Positions 41,712 to 50,419 of a stretch of 64,000 nucleotides of DNA are shown here, in pieces. The notes beneath the pieces are model-generated. The model was not told the DNA's origin. It made no database searches and was given only the letters and a program-made list of their open reading frames with translations. The stretch's first letter is position 1; every line of letters starts with the position of its first letter. The translations under genes were made by a program, and so were the position numbers. The DNA comes from Polaribacter sp. Q13 (GTDB lineage Bacteria > Bacteroidota > Bacteroidia > Flavobacteriales > Flavobacteriaceae): positions 3,554,001 to 3,618,000 of the forward strand of contig NZ_CP074436.1 of the NCBI RefSeq assembly GCF_016858305.2, written 5' to 3'.

Positions 41712-42413
41712 ATGAGTGTACATATCGAAGCAAAAAAAGGAGAAATAGCAGAAACGGTTTTATTACCAGGAGATCCTATGAGAGCAAAATGGATTGCAGA
41801 TACCTTTTTAAAAGATATTAAGCAATACAATGATGTAAGAGGAATGTTGGGCTTTACAGGTACATATAAAGGAAAAAAAATATCGGTACAGGGAACAGGG
41901 ATGGGAATTCCGTCTACTTTAATTTATGCTACAGAATTAATTACAGAATATGGAGTTAAAAATTTAGTTAGAGTAGGTTCTGCAGGTTCTTATCAAAAGG
42001 AAGTAAAAATTAGAGATATTGTTTTAGCCATGGCGGCTTCTACCAATTCGGGATTAAATACCATCCGTTTTAACGGAGCAGATTATGCGCCAACAGCAAG
42101 TTTTAAGTTATTTCAAAAAGCAATAGAAGTGGCTAAAGAGAAAAATATAACCGTAAAAGCTGGAGGGATTTTAAGTTCTGATGAGTTTTATGCAGATGAG
42201 TTTGATAGTTATAAAGAATGGGCAGATTATGGTGTTTTGTGTGTAGAGATGGAAACTGCTGGTTTGTATACCGTTGCTGCAAAACACAATGTAAATGCCT
42301 TGTCTATTTTAACTATTTCTGATAGTTTGGTTACCAAAGAAAGAACTACTGCAGAAGAAAGAGAACAGACGTTTAAAGAAATGATAGAAATTGCTTTAGA
42401 GTTAGGAGAATAA
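41712..42413 (+). CDS. deoD: Purine-nucleoside phosphorylase, DeoD type
   Basis: A 233-residue enzyme that splits purine nucleosides with phosphate. Motifs: [18 protein letters not shown] near residue 17, [17 protein letters not shown] near 63, VGSAGSYQ near 88, and [13 protein letters not shown] near 177. It starts 2 bases after the ATPase stop and so may be co-transcribed with it, although no functional link to respiration is evident. Confidence 0.95.
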   Translation: MSVHIEAKKGEIAETVLLPGDPMRAKWIADTFLKDIKQYNDVRGMLGFTGTYKGKKISVQGTGMGIPSTLIYATELITEYGVKNLVRVGSAGSYQKEVKIRDIVLAMAASTNSGLNTIRFNGADYAPTASFKLFQKAIEVAKEKNITVKAGGILSSDEFYADEFDSYKEWADYGVLCVEMETAGLYTVAAKHNVNALSILTISDSLVTKERTTAEEREQTFKEMIEIALELGE

Positions 42414-42526
42414 AATTTTGCCTTGCGTATTGCTGAACTCAAAATAAATAATTGAAAGGGCTAAAGGCAATTTCTTTAGAAGTTAATTAGGCCTTGACCA
42501 CACTAGACCAGACAAAACGATAATAC

Positions 42527-43894
42527 ATGAAATCACTAGTACAAAAATACAATATTCCTGGGCCAAGATACACCAGTTATCCAACGGTACCTTATTGGAA
42601 CAAGGAAGGTATTGACAAACAAGATTGGATACAATCTTTTCAAACATCTTTTAAAGAAAGCAATTCATCAGAAGGAATTAGCATTTATATTCATTTGCCT
42701 TTCTGTGAGAGTTTGTGTACATTTTGTGCATGTCATAAACACATTACAAAACGTCACGAAGTAGAAGATGAATACATAGAAACGGTTTTAAAAGAATGGA
42801 AATTATATGTTGCGTTAGTAGATGAAATTCCTGTTGTAAAAGAATTGCATTTAGGTGGCGGAACTCCAACTTTTTTCTCAAAAGAAAATTTAAAATATTT
42901 AATGGATGGTATTTTTGAAATCGCAAAAAGGCATCCAAAAGCAGAGTTTAGTTTCGAAGGACATCCAAATAATACCACCAAAGAACAATTACAAACGTTG
43001 TTTGATGAAGGTTTTACTAGGGTTAGTTTTGGTGTACAAGATTATAATGAAAAAGTACAGAAAGCAATTCATAGAATTCAGCCTTTTGAAGCCGTAGCAC
43101 AAGTTACCAAATGGTCTAGAGAAATTGGATATACTTCTGTAAGTCACGATTTAATTTTCGGGTTACCACATCAAACAAAAGAAAACGTCATTTATAGCAT
43201 TAACAAAACAAAAGAATTACAGCCAGATAGAATTTCATTTTACAGTTATGCACACGTCCCTTGGGTAAAAGGAGTAGGACAAAGAGGTTTTAATGAAGAT
43301 GATTTACCTAAGGATGATGAAAAAAGAGCTTTGTATGAAATAGGGAAAGAACTTTTTGCAGAGTTAGGCTATGTAGAAATTGGTATGGATCATTTTGCTT
43401 TAAAGACAGATAGTTTATATAAAGCAACCATCAACAAAACATTACATAGAAATTTTATGGGCTATACCGCTAATAAAACCCAGTTAATGATTGGTTTAGG
43501 GATGTCTGCAATTTCCGATTCTTGGTATGCGTTTGCACAAAATGTTAAGACGGTAAAAGAATATCAAAAAATTGTAAATGAAGGAGAGATTCCAATTTTT
43601 AGAGGTCATTTATTATCTGAAGAAGATAGAGTTATCAGAAAACATATTTTAAATATTATGTGTCATTTTTCCACTTCGTGGGAAGAAAAAACTATGAAAA
43701 TCAATAATATTGAAATGCATTTAGGATTATTAGAAGAAATGGAGCAAGATGGATTGGTTAAAATTGATGTAAAGTCAAAGTCTTTATCCATCCCAGAAGA
43801 GGCAAGACCCTATGTTAGAAACGTTTGTATGGCTTTTGATGTGCATTTATTAAAAAATAAACCAAAAACACAGCTTTTTTCTATGACTATTTAA
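42527..43894 (+). CDS. hemN: Oxygen-independent coproporphyrinogen III oxidase
   Basis: A radical-SAM enzyme that decarboxylates coproporphyrinogen III in low oxygen. The 455-residue protein has the cluster motif Cys60-x3-Cys64-x2-Cys67 plus Cys69 (FCESLCTFCAC), then LHLGGGTPTFF near 108, EGHPNN near 145 and DLIFGLPHQT near 205. HemN-type genes are typically placed next to cbb3 oxidase genes because heme must be made when oxygen is scarce. Confidence 0.94.
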   Translation: MKSLVQKYNIPGPRYTSYPTVPYWNKEGIDKQDWIQSFQTSFKESNSSEGISIYIHLPFCESLCTFCACHKHITKRHEVEDEYIETVLKEWKLYVALVDEIPVVKELHLGGGTPTFFSKENLKYLMDGIFEIAKRHPKAEFSFEGHPNNTTKEQLQTLFDEGFTRVSFGVQDYNEKVQKAIHRIQPFEAVAQVTKWSREIGYTSVSHDLIFGLPHQTKENVIYSINKTKELQPDRISFYSYAHVPWVKGVGQRGFNEDDLPKDDEKRALYEIGKELFAELGYVEIGMDHFALKTDSLYKATINKTLHRNFMGYTANKTQLMIGLGMSAISDSWYAFAQNVKTVKEYQKIVNEGEIPIFRGHLLSEEDRVIRKHILNIMCHFSTSWEEKTMKINNIEMHLGLLEEMEQDGLVKIDVKSKSLSIPEEARPYVRNVCMAFDVHLLKNKPKTQLFSMTI

Positions 43895-43917
43895 CAAAAA
43901 ATTAAGATATTTGTTAA

Positions 43918-43935
43918 ACATGATAAATGTCATGT
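43918..43935. promoter_or_regulatory. Fnr-type box in palindrome ACATGATAAATGTCATGT
   Basis: The core TGATAAATGTCA (43921-43932) lies in an 18-base inverted repeat. It is 23 bases upstream of the -7 element at 43956, nearly the same spacing as at 39270. Its flank CATGTTTTAA is shared with that box. Confidence 0.7.
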
Positions 43936-43955
43936 TTTAAGAAAGTGACCAATAC

Positions 43956-43963
43956 TATTTTTG
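43956..43963 (+). promoter_or_regulatory. cco operon promoter, -7 element TATTTTTG
   Basis: TATTTTTG matches TAnnTTTG and lies 22 bases before ccoS. With the Fnr-type box centred near -44, activation in low oxygen is inferred. Confidence 0.65.
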
Positions 43964-43985
43964 AAAATCTATTATCAGGCAAGAT

Positions 43986-44162
43986 ATGAGCGTAATATAC
44001 CTACTACTAACTATTAGTATACTAGTAGCAATCTTATTTTTTATCGCATTTATTTATTCAGTTAGAACTGGGCAATTTGACGATTCTTATACGCCATCTG
44101 TGCGCATGTTGTTTGATGATGAGTTAGTAAAAGATAAAAAAGAAAAATCAACTAAAGACTAA
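43986..44162 (+). CDS. ccoS: cbb3 oxidase assembly protein CcoS
   Basis: A 58-residue protein starting MSVIYLLLTISILVAILFFI, a single N-terminal membrane helix, followed by AFIYSVRTGQFDDSYTPSVRMLFDDE. The helix plus the GQFDD segment is the CcoS signature. It is first in the oxidase operon, 10 bases before ccoNO. Confidence 0.9.
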   Translation: MSVIYLLLTISILVAILFFIAFIYSVRTGQFDDSYTPSVRMLFDDELVKDKKEKSTKD

Positions 44163-44172
44163 ATATTAAATT

Positions 44173-46368
44173 ATGGAAATGCAACAATTTTATTACGATA
44201 ATAAGATCGTAAAGAAATTTATCTATGCCACGTTATTCTGGGGAATAGTGGGGTTCTCTGTGGGGTTAATGCTCGCATTTATGTTTTTGTTCCCTTATTA
44301 TACAGAAGGAATTTCTTGGTTAAGTTTTGGGCGTTTAAGACCATTACATACCAATGCTGTAATTTTTGCCTTTGTAGGTAATGCAATTTTTGCAGGGGTT
44401 TATTATTCGCTTCAGAGATTGTTAAAAGCAAGAATGGCAAGTAACTTTTTAAGTAACTTTAATTTTTGGGGTTGGCAGTTAATTATTGTTGCAGCAGCCA
44501 TTACTTTACCTTTAGGGTATTCTTCATCTAAAGAATATGCCGAATTAGAGTGGCCAATAGATATAGCCATTGCAGTTGTTTGGGTTGTATTTGGAGCCAA
44601 TATGATTTGGACCATCTTACAAAGAAGACAACGTCATTTATACGTGGCAATTTGGTTTTACTTAGCAACATTTGTAACAGTTGCAGTATTGCATATTTTT
44701 AATAGTTTAGCGTTACCTGTTACCTTTTTAAAATCTTATTCTGTGTATGCAGGGGTACAAGATGCATTGGTGCAATGGTGGTACGGACATAATGCCGTAG
44801 CATTTTTCTTAACCACACCTTTTTTGGGTTTAATGTATTACTTTGTTCCAAAAGCAGCTAACAGACCTGTATATTCATATAGATTATCAATTGTTCACTT
44901 TTGGTCATTGATTTTTATTTATATCTGGGCAGGACCTCACCATTTATTATATACAGCATTACCATCTTGGGCACAAAACTTAGGAGTTGTGTTTTCTATA
45001 ATGTTATTAGCACCTTCTTGGGGAGGGATGATAAACGGTTTATTAACATTAAGAGGAGCTTGGGATAAAGTTAGAACAGACCCTGTTTTAAAATTTATGG
45101 TAGTTGCAATTACTGGATACGGTATGGCAACTTTTGAAGGACCAATGTTGGCTTTAAAAAATGTAAACGCAATTGCACATTATAGTGATTGGATTATTGC
45201 TCACGTACACGTTGGTGCATTAGCTTGGAATGGTTTCTTAACTTTTGGTATGTTATATTGGATGATACCAAGATTGTTTAAAACAAAATTACATTCCTTA
45301 GCATTAGCAAACGCGCATTTCTGGATTGGTACTTTAGGGATTATAATGTATACGTTACCAATGTATGTTGCAGGTTTTGTACAAGCTTCTATGTGGAAAC
45401 AATTTAATCCTGATGGATCTTTAACTTATGGAAACTTCTTAGAAACTGTACACGAAATTATACCAATGTATTGGATGCGTGCTATTGGAGGAAGTATGTA
45501 TATCATTGGAGCATTTATAATGTTGTACAACGTAATTAGAACGATTAAGTCTGGTAGTGATGTTACAGATGAGTTAGCAGAAGCAGCTCCATTATCTGCA
45601 GTGCCTACGTATAGAACTAAAGGAGAAGGTTGGCATACTTGGTTGGAAAGAAAACCAATCAAATTAACAATTTATGCAACGATTGCAATTTTAATTGGAG
45701 GAGCTGTTCAAATTATTCCAACAATATTAGTAAAATCTAATATACCTACTATAAGTAGTGTAAAACCTTATACACCATTAGAATTACAAGGACGTGATAT
45801 TTATATTAGAGAAGGTTGTGTAGGGTGTCACTCTCAAATGATTAGACCTTTTAGAAGTGAGGTAGAACGTTATGGAGAGTACTCTAAAGCAGGTGAGTTT
45901 GTATATGATCATCCATTTTTATGGGGATCTAAACGTACAGGACCAGATTTACATAGAATTGGAGGGAAATATTCTGATAGCTGGCACTTAAACCACATGT
46001 ATGATCCTCAAAGTACTTCACCAGGTTCTATTATGCCTTCTTATAAATGGTTAATTGTTAACAAACTTTATACAGGAGATATAGAAAGTAAGATGAAAGT
46101 GATGGTTACTTTAGGAGTTCCTTATTCTGAAGAAGAAATAGCAAATGCCCAACAAAGTATGTTAGCGCAAGGAACAGAAATTGAGGACAACTTACACTCA
46201 GATCCAGATTTTGCAAAAAATTATGAAGCTGATAAAAAGTACGCTCAAGAGAATGGAGAACCTTTTATAGAAATGAAAAATAGAGAGATTGTTGCCGTTA
46301 TTGCATACATACAACGTTTAGGTACGGATATAAAAGTGAAAGACGAACAAAAAATAACTAAAAACTAA
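44173..46368 (+). CDS. ccoN: cbb3-type cytochrome c oxidase, fused subunits I and II (CcoN-CcoO)
   Basis: A 731-residue protein. Residues 1 to about 500 are the heme-copper oxidase subunit CcoN, with His ligands in PLHTNAVIF, WYGHNAVAFF, AGPHHLLYTALP and HYSDWIIAHVHVGALAWNGF. After a helix at about 495-515, a CcoO monoheme cytochrome c domain carries Cys549-x2-Cys552-His553 (CVGCHSQM) and a Met ligand in SIMPSYKW. The two subunits are separate proteins in proteobacteria and fused here, as is common in Bacteroidota. It reduces oxygen at low concentration and pumps protons. Confidence 0.95.
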   Translation: MEMQQFYYDNKIVKKFIYATLFWGIVGFSVGLMLAFMFLFPYYTEGISWLSFGRLRPLHTNAVIFAFVGNAIFAGVYYSLQRLLKARMASNFLSNFNFWGWQLIIVAAAITLPLGYSSSKEYAELEWPIDIAIAVVWVVFGANMIWTILQRRQRHLYVAIWFYLATFVTVAVLHIFNSLALPVTFLKSYSVYAGVQDALVQWWYGHNAVAFFLTTPFLGLMYYFVPKAANRPVYSYRLSIVHFWSLIFIYIWAGPHHLLYTALPSWAQNLGVVFSIMLLAPSWGGMINGLLTLRGAWDKVRTDPVLKFMVVAITGYGMATFEGPMLALKNVNAIAHYSDWIIAHVHVGALAWNGFLTFGMLYWMIPRLFKTKLHSLALANAHFWIGTLGIIMYTLPMYVAGFVQASMWKQFNPDGSLTYGNFLETVHEIIPMYWMRAIGGSMYIIGAFIMLYNVIRTIKSGSDVTDELAEAAPLSAVPTYRTKGEGWHTWLERKPIKLTIYATIAILIGGAVQIIPTILVKSNIPTISSVKPYTPLELQGRDIYIREGCVGCHSQMIRPFRSEVERYGEYSKAGEFVYDHPFLWGSKRTGPDLHRIGGKYSDSWHLNHMYDPQSTSPGSIMPSYKWLIVNKLYTGDIESKMKVMVTLGVPYSEEEIANAQQSMLAQGTEIEDNLHSDPDFAKNYEADKKYAQENGEPFIEMKNREIVAVIAYIQRLGTDIKVKDEQKITKN

Positions 46369-46372
46369 GGCG

Positions 46373-46540
46373 ATGTTAAAATTTGTAAAAAATTATATGG
46401 TAACTATTTCAGGTGTCGAAATATATCCTTTAATATCATTAATCATATTCTTCACTTTCTTCATGGTCTTGTTTTGGTGGGTTTTTACAGCAAAAAAAGA
46501 ATATATAAATAAGGTAAGTAATTTACCTTTAGATAATTAA
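46373..46540 (+). CDS. ccoQ: CcoQ-like small oxidase subunit
   Basis: A 55-residue protein (MLKFVKNYMVTISGVEIYPL...) with one hydrophobic helix ending FFMVLFWWVFTAKKEYI and a polar tail. Position between ccoNO and ccoP, 4 bases after the former, and the general build identify it as CcoQ. Sequence conservation in this family is low. Confidence 0.82.
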   Translation: MLKFVKNYMVTISGVEIYPLISLIIFFTFFMVLFWWVFTAKKEYINKVSNLPLDN

Positions 46541-46551
46541 AAAGAAAAAAA

Positions 46552-47499
46552 ATGAAAAAATATTTTCAATCTACGGTATATATAATCTTTGTAATTGTTA
46601 CGTTTTTAGCGCTTGCAAAGTCGTTTATGGTGTACAAAAAACCATTTAATGTTTATGAGAATCCTTTAGTTTGGATTGCAATTATAGGCTTTGTTTTGGT
46701 TGTTGTTTTAAAAGAAATGGTAAACGTAATAGCCATTAATAAAGCAACAGAATTACAAAATGAAAAACTAGGAATTGTTCCTGAAGAAAGTGATGCTTGG
46801 ATTAAAAAGTTACTACAATCTTGGACAAGAACTAAAGGTATTGAAAGTGAAGAAGAGATTATTTTAGATCATAATTATGATGGAATTAGAGAACTAGATA
46901 ATACTTTACCACCTTGGTGGGTGTATTTGTTCTATGCATCAATTGTCTTTGCTGTAGTATATTTGGTGAGATTTGAGGTTTTAGATGGAGACGACCAAAT
47001 AGTAGAATATAATAAAGCAGTTGCAGAAGCAAAAATATCGTTAAAAAAATACAAGTCTACAGCAACAGATTTAATTACTGCAGAAAGTGTAACTTTATTA
47101 ACAGATGCTAAAGACCTTGGAAGAGGTAAAGCAATTTTTAAATTAAACTGTGCATCTTGTCATATAGCAGATGGTGGTGGGGCTATTGGTCCAAATCTAA
47201 CAGATGAATACTGGATTTTAGGAGGAGGAATAAAAAATGTTTTTACAACTATTTCTAATGGAGGTAGAGATGGTAAAGGGATGATTGCTTGGAATAAAAC
47301 ATTAAAAGCAGCAGATATTGCTAAAGTTGGTAGTTATGTACTTTCTTTACAAGGAACTTCACCAGCAAACCCAAAAGCTCCTCAAGGAGAAAAATGGGTA
47401 GATGAAGGGGCAGAAGTACAACCAGATACAGAACTTAAAGAAGGAAAAGAAAGTACAGGAACAGAAGAAGTTGGTCAGGTTTTAGAACAAGCTAATTAG
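46552..47499 (+). CDS. ccoP: cbb3 oxidase subunit III (CcoP), single heme
   Basis: A 315-residue membrane cytochrome c. Two N-terminal helices (residues about 7-25 and 40-58) are followed by a linker, a CcoP-type helix segment LPPWWVYLFYASIVFAVVYL near 122-141, and one heme motif Cys200-x2-Cys203-His204 (CASCH). Proteobacterial CcoP has two heme motifs; only one is present here. The acidic C-terminal tail is rich in Glu. It passes electrons to the CcoO heme. Confidence 0.92.
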   Translation: MKKYFQSTVYIIFVIVTFLALAKSFMVYKKPFNVYENPLVWIAIIGFVLVVVLKEMVNVIAINKATELQNEKLGIVPEESDAWIKKLLQSWTRTKGIESEEEIILDHNYDGIRELDNTLPPWWVYLFYASIVFAVVYLVRFEVLDGDDQIVEYNKAVAEAKISLKKYKSTATDLITAESVTLLTDAKDLGRGKAIFKLNCASCHIADGGGAIGPNLTDEYWILGGGIKNVFTTISNGGRDGKGMIAWNKTLKAADIAKVGSYVLSLQGTSPANPKAPQGEKWVDEGAEVQPDTELKEGKESTGTEEVGQVLEQAN

Positions 47500-47504
47500 T
47501 AAAT

Positions 47505-48926
47505 ATGGAAACTCCAGAAAGCGAAAAATTTAGAGATAGTATTGGTACCATTGATAAATCTGGAAAACGTTCTTGGGTTTTTCCTAAAAAGCCTAGCGGT
47601 AAATTCTATAAATATAGATCGTACGTAAGTTATTTTCTGTTAATTTTTCTTTTATCAGCACCCTTTATTAAGATAAATGGGAACCAGTTTTTATTGTTTA
47701 ATATTTTAGAACGTAAATTTAATATTTTTGGATTTCCGTTTTGGCCACAAGATTTTCACTTATTAGTCATTTCAATGATTGTGGGTGTTGTATTTATCAT
47801 TCTATTTACAGTAATTTTTGGACGTATTTTCTGTGGATGGATTTGTCCTCAAACCATTTTTTTAGAAATGGTTTTCAGAAAGATAGAATATTGGATTGAT
47901 GGAGATAGAGGGAAACAAATTCGTTTGGATAAACAACCTTGGAATGCAGAAAAGATTAGAAAAAGACTTTTAAAATGGTTTATTTTCTTTGTGGTTTCTT
48001 TTATAATAGCCAATGTGTTCTTAGCGTATTTAATTGGTGGAGATACACTTATCAGTTACATTACGGGGAACCCTTTTGATAATATTAGTACACTTATTTC
48101 ATTAACAATTTTTACTTGTGTTTTCTATTTTATTTTTGCTTGGTTTAGAGAACAAGTATGTATTATAGCCTGTCCTTATGGTAGGTTACAAGGTGTTTTG
48201 TTAGATAACAAAACGATAAATGTTGCGTACGATTATAAGAGAGGAGAAAGAGAAGAGGGAAGATCTAAATTTAAGAAAAATGAGGATAGAGAAGCTTTAG
48301 GTAAAGGAGATTGTATAGATTGTAAACAATGTGTAGTTGTTTGTCCAACAGGTATAGATATTAGAAACGGTACACAATTAGAGTGTGTAAATTGTACTGC
48401 CTGTATTGATGAATGCGATCATATAATGGATAGTGTTGGCTTGCCAAAAGGATTAATTAGATATGAAAGTGAAGATAACATCGAAAAAAAGAAGCCTTTT
48501 AAATTAAACGCTAGAATTAAAGGATATTCTGCTGTCTTATTTATTTTAATAGGTATTTTAATAGGAATGTTATTTTTAAGAAATGATGTTGAAGCTACAA
48601 TTTTAAGGTTGCCTGGACAGTTGTATCAACATAAAGAAAATAATATTATTAGTAATGTTTATACCTTTAAAGTAATTAATAAAACAACAAAAGATATAAA
48701 TGATGTAAGTTATAAATTACTTTCTCATAAAGGGACCATAAAATTAGTTTCTAATCATAATTTTGCGGTGCCAAAACAAGGTTTAGCAGAAGGTACTTTA
48801 TTTATAGAAATAAATTCAGCGACCTTAGAAAAAGATAAAATTAAATTAGAAATTGGTGTTTATAGTGGTGATAAATTAATTGAAACTACCATAACAAATT
48901 TTTTAGGACCAAGAAGTTATAAGTAG
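47505..48926 (+). CDS. ccoG: cbb3 oxidase accessory protein CcoG (ferredoxin-type)
   Basis: A 473-residue membrane protein with several helices, the motif FGRIFCGWICPQTIFLE near residue 105, and a ferredoxin-like insert with CIDCKQCVVVCPTGIDIRNG and CVNCTACIDECD near 265-305. The C-terminal Ig-like domain is typical. CcoG is thought to reduce copper for oxidase assembly. It starts 5 bases after ccoP. Confidence 0.95.
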   Translation: METPESEKFRDSIGTIDKSGKRSWVFPKKPSGKFYKYRSYVSYFLLIFLLSAPFIKINGNQFLLFNILERKFNIFGFPFWPQDFHLLVISMIVGVVFIILFTVIFGRIFCGWICPQTIFLEMVFRKIEYWIDGDRGKQIRLDKQPWNAEKIRKRLLKWFIFFVVSFIIANVFLAYLIGGDTLISYITGNPFDNISTLISLTIFTCVFYFIFAWFREQVCIIACPYGRLQGVLLDNKTINVAYDYKRGEREEGRSKFKKNEDREALGKGDCIDCKQCVVVCPTGIDIRNGTQLECVNCTACIDECDHIMDSVGLPKGLIRYESEDNIEKKKPFKLNARIKGYSAVLFILIGILIGMLFLRNDVEATILRLPGQLYQHKENNIISNVYTFKVINKTTKDINDVSYKLLSHKGTIKLVSNHNFAVPKQGLAEGTLFIEINSATLEKDKIKLEIGVYSGDKLIETTITNFLGPRSYK

Positions 48927-49127
48927 TGTAAGTATGTTTACAAATATGCTTACTGCAAGGTTTTAAAATACTTTTTATCGATTATTAAAGTATACCAAAA
49001 AGAACTATAAATAAATCTACAGGTTATTTTTTATCGATAAATGAAGTTTTTAGAAAGTTGCATTCCGTCATGGATGATTATAAACTAAACTTCTGAAGAC
49101 AGAGTATAAAATAAAAATTATAATATT
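48927..49127. other. Spacer between ccoG and ccoH
   Basis: No gene is seen. GTAAGTAT and ATGCTTAC form an imperfect stem at about 48929-48954, directly after ccoG, and TTTTTATCGAT occurs twice (near 48973 and 49029). A terminator or processing site is possible. Confidence 0.35.
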
Positions 49128-49574
49128 ATGAAATTTAATTGGGGAACAGGTATTGTTATTGCAATTGTAGCTTTTATGAGTTTTATTTTATACATGGTTA
49201 TTACTATGAGTACCGATAAGACATATAGTTATGATTTGGTTACAGAAAAATACTATCAAGAAGAATTAGGTTTTCAAGATGAAATTAATGCAGAAAAAAA
49301 TGCATTAGAATTAAAAGACAAAATAACTATTCAAAGATCAGAAGAAGGTTTAAAAATAACATTTCCAGAAGAATTTTCTCCAGAAAAAATTAAAGGTAAA
49401 GTGTTCCTATATAGACCGTCTAATAAACAATTAGATTTTGAAATACCTATTTCAATCTCTAATACATATTTGCTCGTGCCTGAGAAACGTTTATTAGATG
49501 GTCGTTGGAACATTAATTTATCTTTCAAATATAACAATAAAGAATACTTAATTAAAAAAGAAATACAATATTAA
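49128..49574 (+). CDS. ccoH: FixH/CcoH family protein
   Basis: A 148-residue single-pass membrane protein: helix at residues 8-26 (GIVIAIVAFMSFILYMVI), then a periplasmic domain with YSYDLVTEKYYQEELGFQDEINAEKNA, the FixH-type segment, and GRWNINLSFKYNNKEY at the end. It takes part in cbb3 oxidase assembly. Its stop overlaps the next start codon by one base. Confidence 0.9.
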   Translation: MKFNWGTGIVIAIVAFMSFILYMVITMSTDKTYSYDLVTEKYYQEELGFQDEINAEKNALELKDKITIQRSEEGLKITFPEEFSPEKIKGKVFLYRPSNKQLDFEIPISISNTYLLVPEKRLLDGRWNINLSFKYNNKEYLIKKEIQY

Positions 49575-50272
49575 TGTTTTTATCGGCAATAATATTTGGG
49601 TTATTAGGTAGTTTTCACTGTGTAGGTATGTGTGGACCCATAGCTTTTATGTTGCCCATTGATAGACAAAACACTACCAAAGGTTTTTTTCAAATACTAA
49701 GTTATCATTTTGGACGATTATTTAGCTACAGTCTTATAGGATTGTTATTCGGTTTTCTTGGTAAAGGATTTTATTTCTTCGGATTTCAACAACAGTTATC
49801 TATAATCGTTGGTGTTAGTATGATTTTGATGGTTCTCTTTCCTAAATTTTTTTCAAAAGTAAACTTTTCTAAAGGTATTAATAAAGTCATTTTTAAAGTG
49901 AAGAATGCTTTAGGTAAAGAATTGAAGAAGAAGAGAAATGACACCTTTTTTACCATAGGCTTTTTAAATGGATTTTTACCTTGTGGCTTGGTATATATGG
50001 CTGTTTTTGGAGCTTTAGCAACAACAAATGCTTTTTTCGGTAGTTTATATATGTTTTTATTTGGTCTAGGTACAATTCCTTTAATGACTTCAGTTGTATA
50101 CTTAGGAAATTTTACAAAAGGGAATTTTAGAAAAAAAATACAAAAATTAATACCCATTGTGGTTGTTTTTATAGGAGTCTTATTTGTATTACGAGGTTTA
50201 GGTTTAGGTATTCCTTATGTATCTCCAGCTCCTTTAGTAGATGTTGTCTCTGCAAATAGTTCTTGTCACTAG
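49574..50272 (+). CDS. TauE/SafE-like membrane protein of oxidase maturation
   Basis: A 232-residue protein with about six helices. It begins MFLSAIIFGLLGSFHCVGMCGPIAFMLP and has FLNGFLPCGLVYMAVFGALAT in the second half; the paired HCVGMCGP and LPCGLVY motifs mark the UreH/SafE-like group found in oxidase clusters. It is translationally coupled to ccoH (TAATG). Transport of a metal or a sulfur compound is possible; substrate unknown. Confidence 0.85.
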   Translation: MFLSAIIFGLLGSFHCVGMCGPIAFMLPIDRQNTTKGFFQILSYHFGRLFSYSLIGLLFGFLGKGFYFFGFQQQLSIIVGVSMILMVLFPKFFSKVNFSKGINKVIFKVKNALGKELKKKRNDTFFTIGFLNGFLPCGLVYMAVFGALATTNAFFGSLYMFLFGLGTIPLMTSVVYLGNFTKGNFRKKIQKLIPIVVVFIGVLFVLRGLGLGIPYVSPAPLVDVVSANSSCH

Positions 50273-50419
50273 GTTCCTTTTTTATCACTATCTTTATTGT
50301 AATAATAAAGATTAGCTTTCTTAACATAAATAATATACTACATTATTAAATATTTGTATTATAAAGTATTTGTTTTAAGAAAAGGAATATATTTGATAAC
50401 TTGTAATTATCCCTTATTA

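Noticed and set aside
49786..50157. A 123-codon frame antisense to the TauE/SafE-like gene
   Set aside because: The plus-strand frame has clear family motifs and is coupled to ccoH; the antisense frame has none.
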